A DNA stretch of 64,000 bases from Beroe forskalii (taxonomy: Eukaryota; Ctenophora; Nuda; Beroida; Beroidae). The notes under the pieces are model-generated. The model was given only the letters and a program-made list of their open reading frames with translations. It was not told the DNA's origin and did no database searches. A program made the position numbers and the translations under genes. Position 1 is the stretch's first letter, and the number at the start of each line of letters is the position of its first letter. Where the stretch lies: NCBI GenBank assembly GCA_011033025.1, contig WFMF01000007.1, positions 744,001 through 808,000 on the forward strand, in the 5' to 3' direction. Shown in pieces: positions 40,317 through 50,170 of this stretch.

Positions 40317-42551
40317 GTCAAAGAGAAGTTCGACTTGCCCCTATCTCTGCAAATGAGTCCTGTTTTTTCACACCATATCACTATAAATTCAATGTTACAG
40401 GGTCACTAGTGTACTGAAACATACGGAATTAAACCAATATGTAGTTTATTACTTGATGGATGGTCTATGGTCAGTGTGGTGATATGAAACCCTCTGTTAC
40501 AGGTGGAACAGCTCACTCCAGATAGTGCATTAGAATCACCTGCGTAACACTTACGATATTTAATTTTATGTTATAAATTATGGTTTTGAGTCTTGTAAAG
40601 TCATTGGATTGAATAATTAGGATGAGATAATTGATTTTAGTCACACTCCTGTAACTTGGGTGCAGCAATTTTATGTAAAATTCATAATTTGGCAATAAAT
40701 TTCGTAATTTACCAATAAATTGACTTAAATTTAATATAGTAACATACATGAAGACTTTCTCTACTCAAAAACATTTGATTTACTGTCATATATATAGTAT
40801 TTGTTGCTTAAGAGTAAAAGGCGATGCCCAAAACCCTTGTTACAGGGGCCTGATAACCCCCTTAAATTCCCCTACCATTTAAGATAGCTTGACAGGTTAT
40901 TTTGATGAAACCACTTGGTAGATGTGCACTCTGTACAGGTATGAAGTGAGTAACAGTATCAAGAACCATTCCCAACCCCTGTTACAGGTGCTGTGTGAAA
41001 TTTCTTTAACATATTTAGAGTAAGTAAAACACCTCTTTAAAGTGGCTGAAACAATGTCAAAAGCTGATAATTAACTTAGTTTTGACAACTCATTATTGCA
41101 AAAACATTCTGAGTAAAAACCTTGTTACAGGTGCGAAATTTGGCAAAAAATCATTAGACATTCATTTTGACCAGTGATGTTAAGACATTGTTTCTACATA
41201 TCTATGTTTTTATAATTAAAACCCATCCTTATCATTAGATATCGTGTTAATCATGCTGTATATTGTTGAAACCCCATGTTACAGGTGTTCTACTGACCTA
41301 ACAAACATATTACTCAAGGTCATGGGAAGAATAGAACACCCTAGTATTTGTAATAAAAATCATCAACGTCACCTGCGATGGAAACTTTGCCATTTGCACC
41401 TGTAACAGAGGTTAGGGGTGGCTAAAATTGTGGTTAAATTGACCTAGATAGATAATGACTCAATCAGCCTAGTTAGCTCTTAGATATTTGAACAGTGTTA
41501 CAGGTGACACCCAAATTCCTCATATTAGCGATGTTTTTGGCACCTGTAACACGGTTTTGGATTCATTAACCATCTGTAACATCAGAACGACATAATAGGC
41601 ATGTGAATTGCATGATAGTTTTGTTATAATTGACCCCTTGATTGCCAATTTCCAATTAAGAAAGCAAAATCTTAAATGGATTATTTGCACGAACTTTAAA
41701 CAAATGATTTACACCTGTAACGAAGTTTATAATCGAAAATATTGCTTAAGACAATTAGACAAAGCCTTCTGCACAGTGTGTGATAATTTTGGCTTTGTTC
41801 ACATTTGTTACAGGGGCAGAAATAAAGGCATTCTAAGAGGAACTATGAAGAAGCCTCAACACCTGTAACAAGGTTATTAACCTGCAACAGTCGGTTTTTC
41901 ATGCAATTACATGTTTTTGGTTGGAAATCTGCTATAAATGGATGACACTGGGCAATTTACAAGCTTACTAGCCAATATTTAAGGATTGAAATAATTGGCA
42001 TTTTTGAAAGGTTTCTGCACCTGTAACAGTGGTGTTAGGAACAAAGTTTTCAATTGACACTTCAAACGTAACAAAAATCAACAATTTGGCAAATTTCAAC
42101 CTTCTAGCTCAATTAGTTATATGTTGGGTGCGGCAAAATATCATATTTTTAGCATCTGATTTTCAACATGGCCTTTTAATCCACCTGTAACAGAGTGATA
42201 ATAATTTGCCACATGTATCACAAATCAGCTTTTTAAAGATAATTCCTATACTACCCAGTCTAAAAAAGTTGCATAATCCTAACGACCTCAGGAAAAGAGA
42301 TATGGGCTGCTGAAATCGAACCTGTAACTCGTGCACCTGTAACATTGAATGCTTTTTTTCAAACTTGAATATCTCAGCACATGTTACAGGGTTTGACTCC
42401 GTTATTTTGACAATATGTTACCAAACTTTATACTACCCAGTCTTGATATGTATGAAATGTGTGAGTTGTTACAGGGGCAAGCAGTAGCTTGTTTAGTTAA
42501 CCCTATAAAATTCTCAAAAAAGGGCAAGTCGAACTTCTCTTTAACTATATC
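40311..42551. mobile_element. 2.24-kb island bounded by ~30-bp inverted repeats, with 19 GTTACAGG/CCTGTAAC motifs
   Basis: Left boundary GATATGGTCAAAGAGAAGTT (40311, continuing CGACTTGCCC) and right boundary GGGCAAGTCGAACTTCTCTT (42522-42551) are inverses with about two mismatches. Between them the 8-mer GTTACAGG or its inverse occurs 19 times, 12 of them as GTTACAGGTG/CACCTGTAAC, separated by otherwise non-repeated AT-rich sequence. No long ORF exists. I infer a nested non-autonomous element whose motifs are protein-binding sites. Confidence 0.7.
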
Positions 42552-42559
42552 TGGACTCG

Positions 42560-43900
42560 TCCACTTTACAGTCCACTTTTTTATCCGTAGGTACAGTATC
42601 ATTATAGGGTTAAAAATGTCAAGAACACTCATATCACATTAAAATGGCATATGGACAAAAAATAATGCCAAGTTTTGTCTCGTTAGCTAAAATATTCATC
42701 CAATGGAGACAAGGGCGCCATATGGTTCTAGTGGAGACTGTGAGTGAACTTGAAACGTCTTTCGACGTTTCAGAAGCAGTTGTCCGGCAGCCGAATAGTT
42801 ATCTGCTTTGTTACTCGATTGAAATATATGATGGTTCAACTTTCAAGTTGTTTCATCAAGCGAGTAGTTTCACCAAGTTTCAATAGAAATGCTTTATGAA
42901 TTATGATGGCAATTCACAACTCTTGCTGACTTTTCATCCTGTCTCAAGCTTCTTCCTGTCCATAAGGGCGCTCACAAGTTACACATTGGTGTAAACTGTA
43001 AGGTGTAATTTTGCAGTGTACCCATTAATTACCCTATTAGAAATTATGTAAAAAGAAAATCTCGGAGAATATTTGCATATGGAACCCAGGACAAATATTT
43101 CACCCAAATATCCGACTAATTAGCCATGGTGCCTGATCTAATCAGGATATCAATTACCGCAAATATTCGAGTACAGCGGAGAAAATCAGTGCAACTGAGT
43201 GGTGACTGATACTGATAGCTCTATTGATATTATCTATAGCTTTATTGATATTATCTATGATAGCTTATTATGAGTATCTCAACATTCTCACTCCAAAGGA
43301 TACTTTGTAGCCGCTGTTTTCCCAGAATGAGGGACAAAGGTGGGGACAAAAGTGGGGACAATCGGTCGCCCAGAACGTGGGAGTTCTCACGCTCTCTCAG
43401 CTCACTCAGTAATTGTCCCCATCCTCGGAGATTGTCCCCTTCTTGTGAACGGAATGATTCAAATTTAAATATATGATGAATCAAGCATCGATACAGATTT
43501 AATCGAGTTATAAATTAATCATTAATGAAGTAGTGTGAATCGACTATTGCTTAAGACTAAGTGAGACCCGATTGCAATGCTATTTCTATAGAAGTATATA
43601 TGTAAGCTCAGCAGGCTCTGTTAGAGCTTAGTGGATACTAGACATCGCAGAGAGTGTCACCCCCGTCATTGGATAAGGTATAGCTACAAGTCCATCCAAG
43701 ATATAATTTTGACTCAGATGAGATGGGCTTAGCAATACCGGCTTCTGATGCGGCTGGTATTCAAATTTTATCCCCAACCCCAGTATATTTGTTTTAAACC
43801 GTCATTTTACCGTCCTTTGAGCGAATTATTGCAGGAGTCCCCTGGGGGTCCTGCGGCAGTACCACGCGGAAGAACCTATGGAACTATGAGGTAGGCACGG
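42560..43900. other. No gene recognised, inside the 9-kb foldback
   Basis: Short ORFs (42644-42886, 43270-43476) show no motif. A stretch at about 43328-43440 repeats GTGGGGACAA and TTGTCCCC words, giving local inverted repeats. Confidence 0.4.
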
Positions 43901-43909
43901 GAGTAATAT

Positions 43910-44640
43910 GGGTGTATGGGTAGATGAGTGTAGCGTGAGTGTGGGTGTAGCGATGAGTGTAGCGTAGTGTATGGTAGATGAGTGTAGTGTGGTGATCAGT
44001 GTATGGGTTGATGAGTGTAGCGTCAATGTATGGGTAGATGAGTGTAGCGTGAGTGTATGGGTAGATGGATGTAGCGTGAGTGTATGGGTAGATGGATGTA
44101 GCATGAGTGTATGGGTAGATGAGTGTAGCGTGAGTGTATGGGTAGATGAGTGTAGCGTGAGTGTATGGGTAGATGAGTGTAGCGTGAGTGTATGGGTAGA
44201 TGAGTGTAGCGTGAGTGTATGGGTAGATGGATGAGTGTAGTGTATGGGTAGATGGTGTATGGGTGAGTGTAGTGGGGTAGATGAGTGTAGCGTGAGTGTA
44301 TGGGTAGATGAGTGTAGCGTGAGTGTATGGGTAGATGAGTGTAGCGTGAGTGTATGGGTAGATGGATGTAGCGTGAGTGTATGGGTAGATGAGTGTAGCG
44401 TGAGTGTATGGGTAGATGAGTGTAGCGTGTATGGGTAGATGAGTGTAGCGTGAGTGTATGGGTGTAGATGGATGTATGTAGCGTGATCAGTGTATGGGTA
44501 GATGGATAAAGCGTGATGGATGAAAGTGTATGGGTAATGATGTGTGGTAGTTCTGGGTAGATGATGTACGCTGTAAATGAGGTCCCGTGTAGTGTTTGGA
44601 CCTCTTATGGGTAGATGGATGTAGCATGGGTAGATGGATA
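43910..44640 (-). repeat. 27-bp array, right arm (inverted copy)
   Basis: Same unit as 38230-39090 on the opposite strand, more irregular, with deletions and partial units near 43930-44010 and 44220-44290 and after 44430. The arms have therefore diverged in copy number. Confidence 0.92.
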
Positions 44641-45905
44641 AAGCGTGAGTGAAAGCAGTAAATCGGTAGTTCTTTTACGCTTAGTTCAGCGCGAGGTTTA
44701 TTATCTGAGTACTGAGCGAAAGAAAATTAAAAGAGTGTTTAGAAAATTAAATTTCAGCACAACATGGGCGAAATACGCAATATTATTCGATTCATACTGT
44801 ATCACGAGTCGATTCACACACATGACCCAATCATGGGTCATGTGATCTGTTCCATATCATTTAGGATATCCGAACCCTGTTAGTGATGCTGACATACCTG
44901 AAGTTCTAAGCCTGAATAAGCTCTCAGATCACATTTCATCCTGTCAGTAACGAGCACTGAAGTTACGCCTATGGTTACCTCGAGGTTCCTCCCCCATCAC
45001 CTCCCGTAACTGACTGCCCTTCACCTCCGATGACCTACTGACCATCAACATCATCCCCTGCAGCTGCTGCTCACCCTCGCAGTTGAGCTGAGCTTCCGGG
45101 ACAGCTCAGCCTCAACCCGCGCCTTCACCCGTCTTCAAACTTCTACGGGTAAGACGAAGTTGAGCATTGATGATGCTCCCTTCCACTAGTTCAGGAAGAA
45201 CCAGAACGGAACAGTGCAGTGCTCTTCCGCTGTTTGAAGAATAAGAAGTGATGTACAGCCTCCTTCACCCTGACAGCAAACCTGGAGCGAATCATTCGCA
45301 GTAACCTTACTCACATAACATTAATTTTGGGTGTTATTTTGTTATGTTATAAAATCTATAAATTTTCTGATTACATCCGACCTACACAAGTCTACAGTTA
45401 CACACCGACACTACACACGGGAGTACAATGTACATTGTCCCCGAGTGAGCAGGATTGTCCCCTGTCGTTCTACATGAGTACATGCACAGTAGCATATCAT
45501 ACTGGTCCTGTCATTTGCTTCATCCCACCCCAATAGCCCATACAATGTCGATCAGTTTATCAAATGCTCAGCATCATCACCACTTCGGAGCTAGTGTGTG
45601 ATATTTCAATAAACACGGCCTTTGTTGTAAACTATATTTGAAAATTCCTTGAAATAACGGTCAAATACACCCTACTTCGATCTAGCAAATATCGGTCAAG
45701 TACACCCTACTTCGATCTATATCTCGCGGAACTGCAGCAGAATCTTGCGCGCGCGGATATAAGCGCGCGCGTAGAATCCGCGGATGGTCACGCCATACCG
45801 CGCCTTCCATACAAGTATGGCCGATACAAATCGTCAACGCTCCAGGGGTTCCCGGGGTCCAATTTCAAAAAACCGGATATCCTCGGTCTTGTCTCACCGA
45901 GATCT

Positions 45906-47138
45906 GTCACAGTGAAGATAGAGGACCAGGGACATATATCACCCTCATTATCAGAGTGCTCAGGCAATGATGATTCATTACCTTGGTATCTATTTACCAA
46001 ACATGAGTTCAGTTCATAGAGGTACCTTTTGTCTGCTTGCTTCCTTGGTATGGCACCATTGATTTTATCCATGACTTTCTTTATTACCTCTGGACAATCT
46101 TTTGGCTTAGTCTTTGACCCATATACTTGTAGTACTCCCATATTGAACCACACCACGATTACCCTCCATAACAAATGTTTCATTTTCAAGAAATTCAGTT
46201 ATTTCTTGCTCTTCTTCTTCACTGATAAAGCCTTCAATGAAATCTTCAATGTAGTTTGATTTGTGTGGTGGTATTGAGTCTTCGATTTCAATTGGAGTAG
46301 GGGGATGGTGATGTTGGGCTTGGGGTAACTGATCAAGCTGTGGCAATGGGGAGTCTCTAAAGGCTTCAATTTTCTTCTCCAGTTGCTCAAGTTGTGTTGC
46401 AATAGCACTTATTGACTCCGTGTTGACATTGAGAATATTAGATAGTTTTGAGTCCACCATATTTTCAAAGGAGCTGGTGACAGTTGAGAGAAAGGTGTTT
46501 GCCTGATTAATGTTTTCAAGTGAGGTTTTATCCTTTTCAGACTTGTGGGTTTTGGGACAGGGGAATGGAACAACAAAACACCAGGGACACATCCAATGGC
46601 GCAGGATTGAGTCCAGAACCTCCTGGGTAAGTTTGTCCCCTTTGAGGTTTGCACAGTGGTTGTGCCAGACTTGACCACATGCATTGCAAGTAAGAAGCCA
46701 AGACTTCCCATTAGATGTTGTCTTGCAGGGACATCGTGATTTGAGGGGTCTTCTGGACTGCTTGTCCTCATCCTGGTCATTATTATTTTCAGAGGCACTG
46801 GTGATATCATTCTCCTTCTCCTTTTCCTTTTCCTTCTCTTTTTCCTTCTTCTGAGTTTTCTTTTCATTCATAGGTTGAGGTTGTGATGAGCTTGGCGTTT
46901 TTGGTCCAGCTAACCGCATAGAGCTCCTATGAGGAGTTTCCTTCAGTTTCAGATTGACAGCAGGTGCCTCTGATCGAGTTCTTCTCTGGTTATCCATTTT
47001 GAAAATAGCAAGCTCTGGGGTAGGGGTTTCCAGGAATACATTTGTCATGAGAAGCAGGTGGAGGAGCACGGCAACCCTAATGGGGATGCCAGAGGTGTGG
47101 GGATGCGGGGCAGGGGCCATGACAGGGGATACCACCAT
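45906..47138 (-). pseudogene. LINE ORF1, 5' part: PHD finger, coiled coil, start of AlkB-like domain
   Basis: On the minus strand the frame is open from 47138, with a likely start at 46997 (MDNQRRTRSEAP). A lysine/glutamate-rich low-complexity stretch is followed by a PHD-type zinc finger (CPCK, CNACGQVWHNHC, HWMCPWC: Cys4-His-Cys3) and a predicted coiled coil (ATQLEQLEKKIEAF). After a frameshift near 46130 it continues with VYGSKTKPKD, then CLVNRYQGNESSLPEHSDNE and SSIFTVTDLG. N-x-Y-x-G-x-S-x-L-P-x-H-S-D is the AlkB-family Fe(II)/2-oxoglutarate motif (H-x-D iron ligands). The frame runs into the foldback at 45905 and its continuation is at 36929. Such a domain could repair or demethylate nucleic acid (inference). 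Confidence 0.75.
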
Positions 47139-47140
47139 TA

Positions 47141-48245
47141 AACTAGCACCTGAAAGAAATTTAAGTGGGGAGTTTTGTACAGAATTGGAGTACTGAGTGT
47201 AAGAGTTTGGTAATTAGAATTCTCAACAGTGTCTTCATGTTATTTTTGATCATTTGACATTAATTAAACAATACATTTATATAAAACATGTATGCCATGT
47301 AACATGTCAAGCATATTTGCACAGGTATAACATGGATCATGCAACAGTAAGACATGAAGGAAGTTTACATAGGCTACTGCCCATGTAGCAAAAATTCTCC
47401 TGGTAAAGAGTAAAAAAGTAAAAAAGTTGAGGTTCTGAAGGCACCCCATATAATTGGAATATCAAGTAATACATGCAATCAAATTCAAATTCAAATCAAA
47501 TTCAAATTCAATTAACAGTATCAACATGTCGTATGAAAGGTGGATCGGAACTTGAATCCTTTTGGCCACCATCAAAGTTAACTCAAAAGAGTAGGACAAA
47601 AAACCAGGTGTAAAAATATGCTGGTATCAACTTTGGTTATTATGAATGGCTCGGTTAGGCTGGGGGCGCCTAAACATTTCCATTTTTAAACCTGCCTGTG
47701 TTTTTCTGTTGAAATAATGATAAGAAAGTTGCAAATTAAGAGAGTTCAATGAGATTTCTAATAGACAAGTATAAAAGTTTTCAGAATTTAATATAATATA
47801 TCTAATATGGTGTGCCTTCAGTTGGCCACTGGATGATTGGGAGGCCACAACACCACAACACTACTCTTACAATCAATACCAAAAAATAAAAATTTGAGGA
47901 GGTCGAGTGCAAATATGCCTGAAGCATATATAATATGTTTTCATGACATAGAACATGCTAATCCAACACTCATACATCAATACTCAACTTAAGCATGAGG
48001 CTTGGTGCTAGTCTTCTATGGTATATTCCCAGCATATGGCATGCCCCACATCCTTCACAAAACTAACACCCCAAAAGGGCGAGCTCACTCCACCTGTGTC
48101 CAATTGAACATATCCTTTTCACCCCAGCCCCATAGCTCTTTTAACTTATTCCATATTTGCACTCGACATCCTCAAATTTGATTGTATAAATTAGTGTTGT
48201 AAAGTTTAAAACAGTGTTAAATTTTAGTGTTTGTCTTTAATTAAC
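47141..48245. other. LINE 5' flank and AT-rich sequence, no gene recognised
   Basis: The first few hundred bases may be the LINE 5' leader. A CAAATTCAAATTCAAAT simple repeat lies at about 47478-47510. No other feature is supported. Confidence 0.4.
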
Positions 48246-48391
48246 GGTGGCGTGTCGAACTCATATATGCGCGGCTTTTCAATGCGCGGCGTAATAGTGC
48301 GCGGCTCGCTGCGTGTAATTAACAGGCAGCGAGCCGCGCACGATTACGCCGTGCATGGAAAAGCCGCGCACATATGAGTTCGACACGCCCC
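48246..48391. repeat. GC-rich long hairpin
   Basis: About 69-nt arms (GGCGTGTCGAACTCATATAT with GCGCGGCTTTTC, and the inverse) pair with only a few mismatches around a short TAATTAA-containing loop. The hairpin is a GC island in AT-rich surroundings. It could be a minimal foldback transposon or, if transcribed, a dsRNA hairpin. Confidence 0.8.
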
Positions 48392-49700
48392 TGTAACCTT
48401 CTGAGAACGCTCAAGTCTGTAGAAAAAACCTCGTGTATTTATCTTTTACCAAAAAATTTTGCCAACAAATTTAAATTTTGTCATATTTAGTCAATTTTTT
48501 GGGCATAAAAGAGCAAAAATCGTTGTTAGCACGCAATAGTACGCCATATTGCATGGTTCCATCTTAAAGAGCAGAAAATTTCGCTCTAGATGCAACTTCG
48601 GTAGCTTATGGCCACTTCTGGCCCTCCCCAGGAAAAAATTCCAAAACCATAAAATTGGGTGAAATTTGAGCCATTTTAAGCAACTTTTTGGAGTCGATTT
48701 TGGCCTTAAAAGGATAAATTTTGGCACTTTATGCACCATAAAGTATCTCAAAATGATGCGGCATACATGTTTATCAATAAGAAATCATTAAACAACTCTC
48801 ATAATGGATAAAATTGAAGAAAATCCAAAAATATCGATAATTTTGCCCTATTTTGATGAAAGTCTCTCAGGATTATTTACGTTTTGCTGAAAAATTGACC
48901 TAAAAATGGGCATAACTTTGGTTCTGATCAATATTTTCGCATAATTTAAAAAGTTTCTGGTGCCTCAGACAATGTGCTTTCTCTTGGGACACAAAAGAAA
49001 GTACTGAAAGTGTTGAAAACATTTCGGAAAATAGTTTTTCTGGCATCAGCCTCTCATTTGGAGGATTAAAAATCCTTCAAAAAAGGCCCAAAAATTTTTT
49101 TCTGTGAATTTTTCAAGTCATATTATGGCTTCAAACATATAATGTGGACCCAATTACCATAAAAACATATTTAGGAGCCAAAGGAATGCTCTGAAATGGT
49201 CTATGCTAGCATGACCCCCTCTCACAGCTCACTGTGACAGAGAAAATGGGACAAATAGAACTCAAAAAGTGAATAGTGGCTGGGAAATATGGGACAGGAA
49301 ACATGTTTTCACGAAAACAAAATTAATTCAAACATGTTGAACTTGAATGGTTATAACATTGACTGAGGGGGACCACAAAGTGAAACACTAAAGTTCAAAA
49401 ATAGATTCAAATCAGAACTACTTGTTTAAACATAACACTACTTTAATTTCCATGTATTTTTGTTTTTTAAACAAACTAACAATAAACTTCTTCAAGTTAG
49501 GGTAATTAAAGTTCAATTTGTTGCAAATAGGACAAAAGTGACAGGGACAAATGGGACTCAAAAATGGAAATAGACTAGGACAAATGGGAGAGAATGGACA
49601 AACCAGACAAAACAGACTTTCTCTGAAAAACAGCTGATATTTTTCAAATTCAACAAGGACTTAGTTTTGTTTTTGCTTTTTTGTACAGCAGTTTAGCATT
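48392..49700. other. No gene recognised; AT-rich
   Basis: The sequence contains many short near-repeats of AAAATTTTGG and GGGACAAATGGGA type but no ORF or element boundary that I can define. Confidence 0.35.
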
Positions 49701-49882
49701 CTTTACCTCACACCCGTTATAAGAAAGAACATGGCAGTATCAAATATCAATGCAGCATCTGCTGCAATGTCACTAAGTCACTTCATGTTTGTTTTAAGGC
49801 AAAAATTGCAATTTGAAGCAGTTGCTGTGTTGATACTGCCATGTTTGATGTTCTTTTTCTTATCATAGGTCCTGAGGTAAGG
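49701..49882. mobile_element. 182-bp inverted-repeat element
   Basis: CTTTACCTCACACCCGTTAT and AAGAAAGAACATGGCAGTAT at the left are mirrored by ATACTGCCATGTTTGATGTT and CTTATCATAGGTCCTGAGGT at the right. The centre holds GCAGCATCTGCTGC. It lies shortly upstream of the first recognised sushi exon. Confidence 0.6.
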
Positions 49883-50170
49883 AATGCTTACCTGCTGTAA
49901 ACAAACACAACCAAATGTGCTTATGTATATAACTTATGGATATAAATTTCAGGCAGAAATAGTCAAAATTCATTTCAATAATAGAGTACTCAGATAAATA
50001 AACAATTACTGATTTTCCATTTTTTTTGAAAATTAGGTACTTTAATGTCCGAAAATCAATCCCAAAGTAAACCAGTGACACTCCCCCCACCAATACACCT
50101 CAAAACATAAGATAATTCATTCATGATCAATTATTTGACTATCTGAAAATGACCACAATTTACTTATCAG

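Larger units (their letters stand above)
36930..45905. mobile_element. 9.0-kb foldback element with ~2-kb inverted arms
   Basis: The outermost shared sequence is AGATCTCGGTGAGACAAGAC (36930) and its inverse ending at 45905. The arms match through unique sequence (36930-38220 versus 44645-45905) and then through the 27-bp array (38230-39090 versus 43910-44640). They contain GC-rich self-complementary CGCGCGCTTATATCCGCGCG words. The centre (39.2-43.9 kb) holds a 28-bp array and an inverted-repeat-bounded motif island. No transposase is seen. It interrupts the AlkB segment of the LINE ORF1. No clean target duplication is visible, and roughly 25 AlkB residues seem to be missing at the junction. 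Confidence 0.85.
32640..47140 (-). mobile_element. Near-complete two-ORF LINE, split by a 9-kb foldback
   Basis: Read on the minus strand, LINE sequence runs from about 47140 to 45906, is interrupted by 36930-45905, and resumes from 36929 to about 32640. Without the insert it is about 5.4 kb. Order: ORF1 (PHD finger, coiled coil, AlkB-like domain, SGNH hydrolase), a 22-bp gap, then ORF2 (zinc finger, endonuclease, reverse transcriptase, C-terminal region). A possible polyadenylation signal (CAATAAAACTT on the minus strand) lies near 32660. Only a few frameshifts are present, so the copy is relatively young. It belongs to the CR1/jockey-like LINEs by the SGNH ORF1 and RT motifs (inference). 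Confidence 0.85.

Noticed and set aside
39822-40417. Three overlapping ORFs of ATGVTDIWTGYWCHGYLDWL repeats
   Set aside because: The 28-bp unit gives the same peptide cycle in all three frames, so no frame is favoured.
46409-46867. Second minus-strand ORF over the LINE ORF1
   Set aside because: Alternative frame of the lysine/glutamate-rich tract; the PHD finger is in the other frame.
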